From positions 1-43,154 of the forward strand of contig CAMUZG010000021.1 in the NCBI GenBank assembly GCA_947165145.1: a stretch of DNA of 43,154 nucleotides, written 5' to 3'. Made by a program: the position numbers and the translations under genes. This document shows positions 16,729 through 25,321 of this stretch, one piece after another. Positions within the stretch are counted from its first letter, which is position 1, and every line of letters starts with the position of its first letter. The stretch is from an uncultured Selenomonadales bacterium (GTDB taxonomy: Bacteria > Bacillota > Negativicutes > Selenomonadales > Selenomonadaceae). The notes beneath the pieces were generated by a model. It was not told the DNA's origin and did not search any database. It was given only the letters and a program-made list of their open reading frames with translations.

Positions 16729-18207
16729 TTGACGAATGATGTGATGATTATCAATGCCTTCGTGCTGTATATCGGCTTGATGATGGCGATTGGCGTTTAC
16801 TACTACCGCCAAACGAAGAACATGAGCGATTATTTTCTCGGCAACCGCAAACTCGGTGCGTGGGTCACGTCGCTCAGTGCCGAAGCCTCCGACATGAGCG
16901 GTTGGATGTTAATGGGCGTGCCTGGCTTTGCATATCTTGCAGGTTTAAATGCGGGTTGGATTGCAATCGGCATTGCAATCGGCACGTGGGCGAACTGGCA
17001 CTTTGTAGCTGCGCGGCTCCGTCAATACACTGAACTGGCCGGCAATTCATTGACACTGCCGGAATTTCTGCAGAATCGTTTTCACGACACGAGCAACTTG
17101 TTGCGAATCGTCCCCGCAATTTTTATTCTGATATTTTTTATTCTGTACACGTCAAGCGGCTTTGTGGCGGCGGGCAAACTTTTCGAGACGGTCTTCGGTA
17201 TGCCGTTCCAATACGCAATTTTCCTCGGCGCGGGCTCCGTCGTCTTCTACACGCTGATTGGCGGCTTTCTCGCTGTCAGTCGCACGGATTTTATTCAAGG
17301 CGTGATGATGTTCTTCGCGATACTGACTGTGCCCATCTGCGCGGCAATGAGTTTGGGCGGCTTCGGCGATACAATCAGTGCAATTCAATCGTACAAGCCA
17401 ACGCTGTTTGAACCGTTCACGAAACCCAACGGCATGACGCTCGGCGCAATCGAATTGATCTCGCTGTTGGCGTGGGGAATTGGCTACTTCGGACAACCGC
17501 ACATCTTAGTTAGATTTATGGCGATCAAGTCGACGAAAGAACTTCCGCAGGCAACGCGAATCGCAATGACGTGGGTGACGTTGAGTTTGGCGGCGGCGGT
17601 CGCAATCGGCATGGTCGGCACGGTTTACTTGACGACACCGCTTGAAGGCACGAACTCCGAAACGGTCTTCCTCGTGATGACGAATCAGCTGTTCCCGCCG
17701 ATTGTCGCAGGTTTGTTGTTGAGCGCGGTGCTTGCGGCGATTATGTCAACTGCGTCGTCTCAATTACTCGTTGCGGCGTCGGCATTTGCTCAAGATTTTT
17801 ACAAGACGTTGATTCGCAAGGACGCCAATCAAACTGAACTCGTGTGGATTTCGCGAGCGTCAGTGCTGATTATCGCGTCAATAGCCGTGTATCTCGGCTT
17901 CAATCCCGACAGTTTTATTTTGGACATGGTCGCGTACGCTTGGGCAGGATTCGGCGCGGCATTCGGTCCCGTCGTGCTGATGAGTCTGTTTTGGCGGCGG
18001 ACGACACGTCGCGGCGTCATTGCGGGAATAATCGTCGGTGGCGTCACGGTTTTGACATGGAAACAACTTGCGCTTTTCGGGCTGTATGAAATCGTGCCGG
18101 GCTTTATCTTCGCGTTGATTGCGATTTACGTTGTCAGCAAACTCGACGACGAACCTGACAGAAAAATTCTCGACACCTTCGACAAAGTCGGCAGGAGCAA
18201 GATTTAA
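16729..18207 (+). CDS. putP: Sodium/proline symporter (PutP-like SSF transporter)
   Basis: This inner-membrane carrier takes up a solute, most likely proline, with sodium. The 492-residue protein has about 13 hydrophobic segments. The segment LSAEASDMSGWMLMGVPGFA (from about residue 45) matches the sodium- and proline-binding region of PutP, and FLAVSRTDFIQGVMMF and YFGQPHILVRFMAIKS are also typical. TTG 16729 is the start, behind CAAGGGGGA. It has its own promoter and a terminator before it, so is a separate unit from the flagellar genes; ybeY follows after 12 bases. Within the SSF family, proline is the best guess but other solutes are possible. Confidence 0.88.
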   Translation: MTNDVMIINAFVLYIGLMMAIGVYYYRQTKNMSDYFLGNRKLGAWVTSLSAEASDMSGWMLMGVPGFAYLAGLNAGWIAIGIAIGTWANWHFVAARLRQYTELAGNSLTLPEFLQNRFHDTSNLLRIVPAIFILIFFILYTSSGFVAAGKLFETVFGMPFQYAIFLGAGSVVFYTLIGGFLAVSRTDFIQGVMMFFAILTVPICAAMSLGGFGDTISAIQSYKPTLFEPFTKPNGMTLGAIELISLLAWGIGYFGQPHILVRFMAIKSTKELPQATRIAMTWVTLSLAAAVAIGMVGTVYLTTPLEGTNSETVFLVMTNQLFPPIVAGLLLSAVLAAIMSTASSQLLVAASAFAQDFYKTLIRKDANQTELVWISRASVLIIASIAVYLGFNPDSFILDMVAYAWAGFGAAFGPVVLMSLFWRRTTRRGVIAGIIVGGVTVLTWKQLALFGLYEIVPGFIFALIAIYVVSKLDDEPDRKILDTFDKVGRSKI

Positions 18208-18219
18208 GGCGGTGGCGAC

Positions 18220-18690
18220 TTGAACACGACGATAAGTTTTGAGCCCGACACGTTGACTGTTGCGGACGATTTGCTTGATGAAATTTTGCGTGCGGCTGAT
18301 GTTGTCGGCGAAATTTACGGCGTCGAAAATTCCGAATTGAGCGTGACGCTCACTGATGACGAACACATTCACGCGCTGAACAAAAAATTTCGCGGCATTG
18401 ACAGGGCAACCGACGTGTTGAGCTTTGCCTTCCGCGAGAGCGATGAACCTGCGATAATCGGCGCGGACTTCGACATTTTGGGCGACGTGATAATTTCGTT
18501 GGAGCGTGCCGAGATTCAAGCGGAAGAATTCGGGCATTCTTTCCTGCGCGAAGTCATTTTCTTGGAAGTTCACGGCTTACTTCATCTGCTTGGCTACGAC
18601 CACATTGACGACGATGAGCGGCGCGAAATGGAAGAAGAGCAACGTTTTATCATGGACAAGCTTGGTATCAGCAGAGCGGCAGGTGATTGA
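18220..18690 (+). CDS. ybeY: Endoribonuclease YbeY (rRNA maturation)
   Basis: YbeY is a zinc-dependent single-strand RNase involved in 16S rRNA 3'-end processing and ribosome quality control. The zinc motif HGLLHLLGYDH places the three ligands at His118, His122 and His128. The upstream conserved DRATDVLSFAFRE segment is also present. The 156-residue length is typical. The start is TTG at 18220, 12 bases behind putP, with GGTGG ahead. The end of the gene supplies the first ribosome site (AGGTG) of the copied coaE start region just after its stop. Confidence 0.94.
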   Translation: MNTTISFEPDTLTVADDLLDEILRAADVVGEIYGVENSELSVTLTDDEHIHALNKKFRGIDRATDVLSFAFRESDEPAIIGADFDILGDVIISLERAEIQAEEFGHSFLREVIFLEVHGLLHLLGYDHIDDDERREMEEEQRFIMDKLGISRAAGD

Positions 18691-18691
18691 C

Positions 18692-18907
18692 TTGTACATC
18701 ATTGGATTGACGGGCGGGCAACGTGACGTTGCATCCAGCGGTCGCGCCGTAACTTGTTAATACTCTAACGTTTTCACCGCGCTTTAAGGAGTGAGAAATT
18801 TGTACATCATCGGATTGACGGGCGGGCAACGTGACGTTGCATCCAGCGGTCGCGCCGTAACTTGTTAATACTCTAACGTTTTCACCGCGCTTTAAGGAGT
18901 GAGAAAT
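18692..18907 (+). repeat. Two tandem 108-bp units copying the coaE start plus element B
   Basis: Units begin at 18692 and 18800, and coaE itself begins at 18908 with the same 26 bases. Each unit is 26 bases of coaE start (TTGTACATCATYGGATTGAC plus GGGCGG) followed by 82 bases. The 82 bases hold the element B palindrome GCAACGTGACGTTGC, GTCGCGCCGTAAC, a TTCACCGCGC end and an AAGGAG ribosome site. The two units differ only at one coaE-derived base (ATT versus ATC). Each unit would encode a 22-residue peptide beginning MYIIGLTGG and stopping inside element B. The 108-base period is a multiple of three. Confidence 0.95.
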
Positions 18908-19504
18908 TTGTACATCATCGGATTGACGGGCGGTATTGCTTGCGGAAAATCTGCCGTCGCCGAAACTTTGAGACGGTACTTCGGCGCAGTGACGCTCGAT
19001 ATTGACCAAGTCACACATCAGCTGTTGCAACCTGGCGGTTTGCTGTTTGAAATGTACGTTCGGCATTTCGGCAACGAAATTCTCACGCCCGAAGGTACGC
19101 TCAATCGAAAAGTTATCAGCGAAATAATTTTCAGTCACCCCAACGAACGCGCGTGGATAAATTCCGTGGCACACCCGATTCTGCTACAAAAGGCACGTGA
19201 TTTTCTCGTGGAATGTTCGGAGGCTGGCAAACGGCTTGTCGTGTTGGAAGTGCCGCTGTTGTTCGAGGCGGGCTGGGAAAATCTTTTCGACGAAATTTGG
19301 GCGGTCTACGTTCCGTTTCAGTTCCAAATCTCACGGCTCATGGCACGCGACAAATTGACTGAACAGCAGGCACTCGCCAGAATAAAAGCGCAGATGAAAC
19401 CGAAAGAACTTTGTGCCCGCGCAGATGTAAAAATTCGCAATGTCGGCGGCTACAGAAAAGTTCGTCGACGTGTTCAGGCAGCCTTACGCGGTAGAACTTT
19501 TTGA
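18908..19504 (+). CDS. coaE: Dephospho-CoA kinase
   Basis: CoaE carries out the last step of coenzyme A synthesis, phosphorylating the ribose 3'-OH of dephospho-CoA. The 198 residues start with the P-loop GLTGGIACGKS (5-15), then show the family's LDIDQVTHQLLQPGG and VVLEVPLLFEAGWENLFDE segments. TTG 18908 is preferred over the in-frame GTG at 18899 because AAGGAG (18894-18899) lies eight bases ahead of the TTG and overlaps the GTG. The ribosome site belongs to the repeat element, so this gene's translation now depends on inserted DNA. Two decoy copies of its first eight to nine codons lie upstream. Confidence 0.95.
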   Translation: MYIIGLTGGIACGKSAVAETLRRYFGAVTLDIDQVTHQLLQPGGLLFEMYVRHFGNEILTPEGTLNRKVISEIIFSHPNERAWINSVAHPILLQKARDFLVECSEAGKRLVVLEVPLLFEAGWENLFDEIWAVYVPFQFQISRLMARDKLTEQQALARIKAQMKPKELCARADVKIRNVGGYRKVRRRVQAALRGRTF

Positions 19505-19568
19505 TTCGGCGGGAAGGAAAAATTTCACAACAACCGAATCAAAACCTAAAACCTAACATGGAGGCGAC

Positions 19569-20606
19569 ATGATGAATAAACGTTTCAAATTGGCGGTGGG
19601 CGCAGGTTTAGCGGCGTTGGCAATGGCTGTGGCGGGCGGCGGTTACTACTACTTCCACGTGCAGGGCGATACCCCCGCTCGTGCGATAGAAACGCTCACT
19701 GAATCGATAGAGAATCATGACCTGCAAGAATTTCATCGCGTAGTCAACGTCGACGGCGTGCTTGATTCGGGCTATGACGGCTTCGTCGAAGGAATTGCCA
19801 CGTCCGAAGGCGCATCTTCAAACGAAACCAAAGACGCCATTAAAAATTTCACGCAGATGTTGCGCGGACCGATGATGCTCAGCTTGAAGACCGCGCTTGA
19901 TTCTTACGTTGCTACGGGCGAATTGCAGACCGACAAAACCGCTGGCGTTATCGAGATGTTGGAGCGAACTGGCTTGAACGATATTGAAGTCCGCGACGTG
20001 AAAAATATCGAAATCAACGACGCCAATTCCAACGAGGCTTTCGCTGATGTTATTGTCTTTCAGCCGGAACTTGAGCGCGAATTCCCGATTCAAATTGTTT
20101 TGGCTCGCGGCGCGGAAAATCAGTGGCAAGTTGACCGCGTGAGAAATTTTCATGAATACGTCACGGAGATAAACAAAGCGCGTCGCAAGCAGATTGACGA
20201 CTATCTGACGCAAAGCGGAGAAATTAACGCACGTCACGACGCTATTCTTCGCGAAGCTGAGCAAAAGTACGGCATGATTCTTTCCGCAGGTAGCTTAGGT
20301 CAAGACAAGACGCGTACCGAACTGAAAACTTTGATTGACGACATTTTCCTTAAAGATTGGGAAGCGCGCAAGCAAGAATTTTTCGGAATGCACGTGCCCA
20401 AAGACGCCGAGACTTTGCACAATCTTTACTTGCGGATTTGCGACACTGCCATTGCCGCCGCGAAGGATTACGGTAAGTGGATGGCGGACAAGAACGCCCC
20501 GACGATTAAATCCGCTGAAGAAAAAATTCATCAAGTGCAGACGCTCCTGGCAGAAGCATCCGCTTTGGCAAAACGCATGACTATTCAACAGAGCAACACG
20601 GATTGA
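19569..20606 (+). CDS. Membrane-anchored hypothetical protein (DUF2939-like)
   Basis: The 345-residue protein has one N-terminal membrane helix (about 8-29, Ala/Gly/Val rich, ending in YYYF), so it is probably anchored with the bulk outside the inner membrane. The following part (TPARAIETLTESIENHDLQE, then HRVVNVDGVL) resembles DUF2939-type lipid-facing or periplasmic proteins, but the match is by eye only. The C-terminal third is helical with many Lys, Glu and Ala. GGAGG precedes the double ATG. It is flanked by coaE and a terminator-like hairpin. Function unknown. Confidence 0.7.
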   Translation: MMNKRFKLAVGAGLAALAMAVAGGGYYYFHVQGDTPARAIETLTESIENHDLQEFHRVVNVDGVLDSGYDGFVEGIATSEGASSNETKDAIKNFTQMLRGPMMLSLKTALDSYVATGELQTDKTAGVIEMLERTGLNDIEVRDVKNIEINDANSNEAFADVIVFQPELEREFPIQIVLARGAENQWQVDRVRNFHEYVTEINKARRKQIDDYLTQSGEINARHDAILREAEQKYGMILSAGSLGQDKTRTELKTLIDDIFLKDWEARKQEFFGMHVPKDAETLHNLYLRICDTAIAAAKDYGKWMADKNAPTIKSAEEKIHQVQTLLAEASALAKRMTIQQSNTD

Positions 20607-20658
20607 TTCGCCGCGAACGCCAAAAAATTTTTTATCGGAATTATTGACAAAGTCTTTC

Positions 20659-20690
20659 GCCTTGACTTATCGTTGAGGCAAATTTTTTTT
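20659..20690 (+). terminator. Terminator-like hairpin before the ROK gene
   Basis: GCCTTGAC (20659-20666) pairs with GTTGAGGC (20672-20679) including two G-T pairs, with an eight-T run at 20683-20690. It lies 50 bases after the previous stop and only 18 before the ROK start, so it ends the upstream transcript or attenuates into the ROK gene. Confidence 0.65.
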
Positions 20691-20707
20691 GATACGGAGG
20701 TTTCGCC

Positions 20708-21601
20708 ATGAGAAAAATTTTGTCGATTGATGTTGGTGGCACGTTCACAAAGTACGCCGTGATGACGGGCATTCGCGCGTTCAAAATCGCCGTCAAGGAT
20801 AAAGTCGACACGACGAAGACGAATCACGAAGACTTCATGGAAAGTCTTGCCGACATTTTCAACGCTCACGACGACGTTGAGGGAATCGCGCTGTCAATGC
20901 CCGGGCTTATCGACGCGGACAAAGGAATTTGTTTGGCGAGCGACGCGTTCAGCTTCAATAATGGTTGTTGCATTACCGAGGAGCTCAAGGCGATGTGCGG
21001 TGTGCCAGTCACAATGGAGAACGATGCAAACTGCGCGGCTCTTGCCGAAATTAAAAGTGGTGCGCTTGCCGACGTGAAGGACGCGTTCGTTTTGGTCTTC
21101 GGAACGAGTGTAGGCGGTGCATTCGTGCGCAACCGTGAAATTTATCGCGGAGCACATAACTGCGCGGGCGAAGTCGCTTTGACGTTGAAGAACAGTATTT
21201 CCGTCATGAGCGACAAAAATTTTTACGCCAGCGACTTGAGCGTAAAATTCTTTCAAAAAATGTGCGCGAAGTCTTTGCAAATGCAGCCCGACCAAGTTTC
21301 TGTTGAAATGGTTTTCGAGCTGATTAACGAGAACGACGACGACATGTTGGAAATTCTGTACAGGTACGCGCACGGTATTGCGGTTAAAATTTACAATCTG
21401 CAGATGTTGTTCGACCCCGAACGTTTTGCACTCGGCGGCGGAATCAGTGAGCAGCAAAGTTTTATCGACGCGGTTAACGATAAGCTTGATGAGTTGTTCG
21501 AGAAGGCTCCCGCTTATTTGCCGCGACCCGAAGTCGTTGCCTGCAAATATCACAATGACGCGAATATTCTCGGCGCGCTGTATCATTACCTTAAAAAGTA
21601 G
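20708..21601 (+). CDS. ROK family protein (sugar kinase-like)
   Basis: ROK proteins are cytoplasmic sugar kinases or sugar-responsive repressors. This one has no N-terminal helix-turn-helix, so the kinase type is favoured. The phosphate-binding DVGGTFTK (8-15), the catalytic ENDANCA motif with Asp106, the second phosphate loop GTSVGGAF (132-139), and the GAHNCAGE segment with His150 and Glu155 are all present. The zinc motif CXCGXXGC of many ROK proteins is missing. The 297-residue length is normal. The substrate is not known. The start ATG is behind ACGGAGG. Confidence 0.85.
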   Translation: MRKILSIDVGGTFTKYAVMTGIRAFKIAVKDKVDTTKTNHEDFMESLADIFNAHDDVEGIALSMPGLIDADKGICLASDAFSFNNGCCITEELKAMCGVPVTMENDANCAALAEIKSGALADVKDAFVLVFGTSVGGAFVRNREIYRGAHNCAGEVALTLKNSISVMSDKNFYASDLSVKFFQKMCAKSLQMQPDQVSVEMVFELINENDDDMLEILYRYAHGIAVKIYNLQMLFDPERFALGGGISEQQSFIDAVNDKLDELFEKAPAYLPRPEVVACKYHNDANILGALYHYLKK

Positions 21602-21678
21602 CTATCAGCTTTCAGGAGTTACGGTTTTATCTGACAGCTGACAGCTGGAAGTTGACCCCTTAAAAAGAGGTGAACCGT

Positions 21679-22740
21679 TTGATAAAACTCATCGGCATTG
21701 AAAAAGTTTACGACAGCCCGTCGGGAAAAGTTCACGCGCTCAAAGGTATCAACCTCGAAATCGCACGCGGCGAAATTTACGGCATCATCGGCTTGAGCGG
21801 CGCGGGCAAATCCACTCTCGTGCGCTGTATCAACATGCTTGAACGCCCGACTGCCGGCAAAGTCATCGTCGACGGACGCGATATGACTCAGCTAACAGAA
21901 AGCGAACTGCGCGAAGCTCGCAAGTCTATCGGCATGATTTTTCAGCACTTCAACCTTTTGAGCTCGGCGACGGTTTACGACAACATTGCCTTTCCGCTCA
22001 AGCTCAGCAATATGAAAGACGCTGACATTAAAAAAAAAGTTGATCCGCTACTTGAACTCGTCGGGCTCGGCGACAAAGCTAAACAATATCCGTCACAGCT
22101 CAGCGGCGGTCAAAAACAACGCGTCGGCATTGCACGTGCATTGGCGAACAATCCGAAAATTTTGCTCTGCGACGAGGCAACTTCCGCGCTCGACCCGCAA
22201 ACGACAAAATCAATCCTCGACTTGATTTATGTCATCAATCAAAATCTGGCGTTAACCGTCGTCGTCATAACGCACGAAATGCAAGTCATCAAACAGCTTT
22301 GCGACAAAGTGGCGGTCATCAGCGACGGAATCATCGCCGAACAAGGCTCCGTGCTTGACGTTTTCACAAAGCCGCGCCACGACATCACAAAGGAATTTAT
22401 CAGCGTGCTCCTGTCGAACGATTTGCCCGCCGCGTTCCGTGGCAACGAAATTTCTCAAGACAGGACGCCCGACAGTTTTCTTTTGCTGAGATTGATTTTT
22501 TTAGGCGACAGAGCTGATGACCCCGTCCTTGCAAACATGATTCGCACGTGCAAGGGCGTCGAATGTACAATGCTTTTCGGCAACCTTGACGAGATTCACG
22601 GCGTTCCGTTCGGACGATTCATCATCGGCTTGAGCGGCGAAGACGATTCGATTAACAGCGCGTTGAATTTTCTCGGCAAGCAAGATGTTCGAGTGGAGGT
22701 GATCGGCTATGTTCGCAGAAGTGCTACCGCTGTTGAGTAA
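21679..22740 (+). CDS. metN: Methionine-type ABC transporter ATP-binding protein (MetN)
   Basis: MetN drives import of methionine or related compounds through MetI. The 353 residues include Walker A GLSGAGKST (38-46), the LSGGQ signature (141-145), Walker B ILLCDEATS (161-169) and the switch His in VVITHEM. The C-terminal part (about 255-350) is a NIL-type regulatory domain, which binds methionine in this family. Start TTG 21679 has AGAGGTGA five bases ahead. The end overlaps metI by 32 bases. No S-box, T-box or other methionine riboswitch is seen in the 77 bases upstream. Confidence 0.92.
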   Translation: MIKLIGIEKVYDSPSGKVHALKGINLEIARGEIYGIIGLSGAGKSTLVRCINMLERPTAGKVIVDGRDMTQLTESELREARKSIGMIFQHFNLLSSATVYDNIAFPLKLSNMKDADIKKKVDPLLELVGLGDKAKQYPSQLSGGQKQRVGIARALANNPKILLCDEATSALDPQTTKSILDLIYVINQNLALTVVVITHEMQVIKQLCDKVAVISDGIIAEQGSVLDVFTKPRHDITKEFISVLLSNDLPAAFRGNEISQDRTPDSFLLLRLIFLGDRADDPVLANMIRTCKGVECTMLFGNLDEIHGVPFGRFIIGLSGEDDSINSALNFLGKQDVRVEVIGYVRRSATAVE

Positions 22741-23362
22741 AGCACTCGGCGAAACGATTTACATGGTCGTCGTTAGCATGGTAATCGCGTCGGCAATCGG
22801 CGTGCCGCTCGGAGTTTTGCTTCACACCACGGCAAAGGGTCAAATCCTTGAGAACGTCATCATCAATCAAACGGTCGGCTCAATCGTCAACGCGGTGCGC
22901 TCAATTCCGTTTATCATTTTGATGGTCGCGATTATCCCGCTGACAAGATTTATCGTCGGCTCAGCAATCGGCACCACTGCGGCAATCGTCCCGCTTGTCA
23001 TCGCGTCGATACCGTTCATCGGTCGGCAAGTCGAAACGTCGTTAAAGGAAGTTCCCGCAGGTTTAGTTGAGGCGGCTCAATCAATGGGCGCGACACCGTT
23101 CCAAATCATCAGCCGTGTCTTGTTGCCGGAAGCAATGCCAAGCATCGTGTCACAGCTGACGACGGTTATAATTGCTTTGGTCGGCGAATCAGCAATGGCG
23201 GGCGCAATCGGCGGCGGCGGGCTCGGCGATTTGGCAATCCGTTACGGCTATCAACGTTTCCGCCCCGAAGTCATGTTGGCTACGGTCGTCGTGCTGATTG
23301 TCTTGGTTCAGCTCGTGCAATTCGTCGGCAACACTCTTGCCAAACGATTGGACAAACGCTGA
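22709..23362 (+). CDS. metI: Methionine-type ABC transporter permease (MetI)
   Basis: The 217-residue inner-membrane protein has five hydrophobic segments and the ABC permease loop (EAAQSMGATPFQIISRVLLP, about 131-150) that docks on MetN. The segment TVGSIVNAVRSIPFIILMVA is characteristic of MetI. It begins inside the metN end with GGAGGTGATCGG ahead, so the two are coupled. The substrate-binding lipoprotein gene metQ, which normally follows, is absent; a biotin ligase gene comes next. Confidence 0.92.
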   Translation: MFAEVLPLLSKALGETIYMVVVSMVIASAIGVPLGVLLHTTAKGQILENVIINQTVGSIVNAVRSIPFIILMVAIIPLTRFIVGSAIGTTAAIVPLVIASIPFIGRQVETSLKEVPAGLVEAAQSMGATPFQIISRVLLPEAMPSIVSQLTTVIIALVGESAMAGAIGGGGLGDLAIRYGYQRFRPEVMLATVVVLIVLVQLVQFVGNTLAKRLDKR

Positions 23363-23409
23363 CAAATTCGCCGCGATAATTCTTCAACAACACGACTTTT
23401 CGTTTTTAT

Positions 23410-23438
23410 TTGAAATGTTACCGCGACTATGCTAAACT
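23410..23438 (+). promoter_or_regulatory. Promoter of birA
   Basis: TTGAAA at 23410-23415 and TAAACT at 23433-23438 with a 17-base spacer. The start site near 23445 would be almost on the ribosome site, giving a very short leader. Confidence 0.7.
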
Positions 23439-23458
23439 TTTATGCGAGGTGAATGAAT

Positions 23459-24430
23459 ATGCGAAAGACGATTGTTGAGATGTTGAAGAATGCGGGAGAA
23501 GAGTTTGTTTCAGGCGAGAGCATCGCTGGTGAGTTGGGAATTTCCCGCACTGCTGTCTGGAAACATATTCAGAAACTTCGCGACAGTGGCTACGAGATTA
23601 TCAGCTACGAACGGCACGGCTACAAGCTCAAGGACGCGCCCGATCTCCTTTTGCCCAGCGAAATTCAAATTGGGCTCGACACGGAGATTGTCGGCAAGGA
23701 AATGCACTATTATCCCGCCGTCGACTCAACAAACCGCGTCGCAAAAGCTCTGGCATATCACGGCGCACAGGACGGCACCATTGTCGTTGCTGAAGAACAG
23801 ACCGGCGGCAAAGGTCGGCTCGAACGAAATTTTTATTCGCCGCGTGTCAAAGGCATTTGGTTTTCGGTGATTCTGCGTCCGAATTTTTCCCCGTATGACG
23901 CGCCGAAATTCACGTTGCTGGCAGCGGTTGCCGTCGCCGAAGCAATGAACCGTTTCAATCTCAAAGCCGAAATCAAATGGCCCAACGACATCATGTTTGA
24001 CGGGCGCAAACTTGTCGGCATTTTGACGGAGATGACTGGCGAACTTGCTAAAATCACGTACATCGTTATCGGCGTGGGAATCAACGTCAACATCGACCGC
24101 GACGAGTTCCCCAAAGAGATTCGCCCGATTGCCGCGTCGTTGTCCGAAATGAATCACGGTGCTGTTTCTCGCGTGGATTTTTTCCGTGCCGTGCTTGAAG
24201 AGTTCGACAAACTTTATCTTGCGGTCAAAGCTCAAGGCTTCGGCGAAATTCTTAAACGTTGGCGGAAATACAACATCACGCTCGGCAAAGAAATTCGCGT
24301 TGTTTCTGCGGTCAATGACGGCGAAAGTTTTATCGGCAAAGCTGTCGACTTGGACGCGGACGGCGCGCTTGTCGTCGAGACTGAAGACGGGCTCAAGACT
24401 GTTTACGCGGGCGACGTTTCAATCCGCTGA
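23459..24430 (+). CDS. birA: Biotin operon repressor / biotin-[acetyl-CoA-carboxylase] ligase
   Basis: BirA attaches biotin to carboxylase carrier proteins and, in bifunctional forms, represses biotin genes. The 323-residue protein has an N-terminal winged helix (about 1-60, GESIAGELGISRTAVWKHIQ) and the ligase core: TGGKGRLERNF in place of the usual GRGRXGR loop, then KWPNDIMFDGRKLVGILTE, and a small C-terminal beta domain. So it is likely the bifunctional type. ATG 23459 has GAGGTGA ahead; ATG 23453 is also possible. thiD follows after 12 bases. Confidence 0.93.
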   Translation: MRKTIVEMLKNAGEEFVSGESIAGELGISRTAVWKHIQKLRDSGYEIISYERHGYKLKDAPDLLLPSEIQIGLDTEIVGKEMHYYPAVDSTNRVAKALAYHGAQDGTIVVAEEQTGGKGRLERNFYSPRVKGIWFSVILRPNFSPYDAPKFTLLAAVAVAEAMNRFNLKAEIKWPNDIMFDGRKLVGILTEMTGELAKITYIVIGVGINVNIDRDEFPKEIRPIAASLSEMNHGAVSRVDFFRAVLEEFDKLYLAVKAQGFGEILKRWRKYNITLGKEIRVVSAVNDGESFIGKAVDLDADGALVVETEDGLKTVYAGDVSIR

Positions 24431-24442
24431 AAGGATTTTGCC

Positions 24443-25237
24443 ATGAACACTGCATTGACAATCGCGGGCTCGGACAGTTCTGGCGGCGCGGGCATTCAAG
24501 CTGACTTGAAAACTTTTCTGGCGAACGGTGTCTACGGCATGAGCGCGATAACCGCTTTGACGGCGCAAAATACTTGCGGCGTGCGGTCTGTGCTGAATTC
24601 GACGCCAGAATTTTTATCCGACCAACTCGACGCGATTTTCGAAGACATTTTCCCTGACGCTGTAAAAATCGGCATGGTATCATCTGCGCGGTTGATTGAA
24701 ATCATCGCGGACAAGCTGACACGTTACGGCGCGAAAAATATTGTCGTCGACCCAGTGATGGTTGCCACGTCGGGAGCACGCCTCATTGATGACGACGCCA
24801 TAAAAATTTTGATGACGAGACTTTTTCCGCTCGCGACGATTTTAACGCCGAATCTGCCCGAACTCGAAGTTATCGTTCACGAAAAAATTTCCACGCCGAA
24901 AGACATTGAACATGCCGCGCAGAAAATTTTCGACGCTCACGGTTGCGCTGTCTTAGCGAAGGGCGGTCACGGGCTCAACGACGCCAACGATTATCTTTTC
25001 GACGGCGCGGGCACTTGGCTTTACGGTCAACGAATCGACACGCCGAACACGCACGGCACGGGTTGCACGCTAAGTTCCGCGATTGCCGCTAATCTCGCCA
25101 AAGGTCACGGCTTGAAAATTTCTGTCGAACGCGCGAAAAATTATTTGACGGGCGCACTGGTAAGCGGACTCAATCTCGGCAAAGGTTCGGGACCTCTCGA
25201 TCACGGCTTCAATCTGCGCGGCGACTTCAACGACTGA
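24443..25237 (+). CDS. thiD: Hydroxymethylpyrimidine / phosphomethylpyrimidine kinase
   Basis: ThiD makes the pyrimidine half of thiamine by two successive phosphorylations. The 264-residue protein starts with the family sequence ALTIAGSDSSGGAGIQADLK and has the ribokinase-fold end signature DTPNTHGTGCTLSSAIAAN. The conserved VDPVMVATSGARL segment is also there. It is just behind birA and ahead of a terminator. No TPP riboswitch is seen. Some members act instead on pyridoxal; the sequence fits ThiD best. Confidence 0.94.
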   Translation: MNTALTIAGSDSSGGAGIQADLKTFLANGVYGMSAITALTAQNTCGVRSVLNSTPEFLSDQLDAIFEDIFPDAVKIGMVSSARLIEIIADKLTRYGAKNIVVDPVMVATSGARLIDDDAIKILMTRLFPLATILTPNLPELEVIVHEKISTPKDIEHAAQKIFDAHGCAVLAKGGHGLNDANDYLFDGAGTWLYGQRIDTPNTHGTGCTLSSAIAANLAKGHGLKISVERAKNYLTGALVSGLNLGKGSGPLDHGFNLRGDFND

Positions 25238-25255
25238 ACATATCGCAAAAAAATT

Positions 25256-25283
25256 ATCCCGTCACGTTGGCGGGATTTTTTTT
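25256..25283 (+). terminator. Rho-independent terminator after thiD
   Basis: ATCCCG (25256-25261) pairs with CGGGAT (25271-25276), followed by a run of eight T. It lies 20 bases after the thiD stop. Confidence 0.85.
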
Positions 25284-25321
25284 ATTGGAACGTGGCTAAC
25301 AAACTCAAGCAGTTGAAACGA

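Noticed and set aside
18506..18760. 84-residue plus frame overlapping the ybeY end
   Set aside because: It is a shifted frame of ybeY running into the first copied coaE start; only its last 22 codons correspond to the decoy peptide.
18692..18930. Possible CRISPR-like array at the coaE repeats
   Set aside because: Repeats are contiguous with no unique spacers, consist of gene start plus element B, and no cas genes are present.
18668..19174. Minus-strand frame with 36-residue repeats over the coaE start
   Set aside because: The repeat comes only from the 108-bp DNA unit being a multiple of three; the frame is antisense to coaE.
21602..21678. Possible methionine riboswitch (S-box) ahead of metN
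   Set aside because: The gap is only 77 bases and holds AGCTGACAGCTG-type short repeats, without S-box conserved stems or a terminator.
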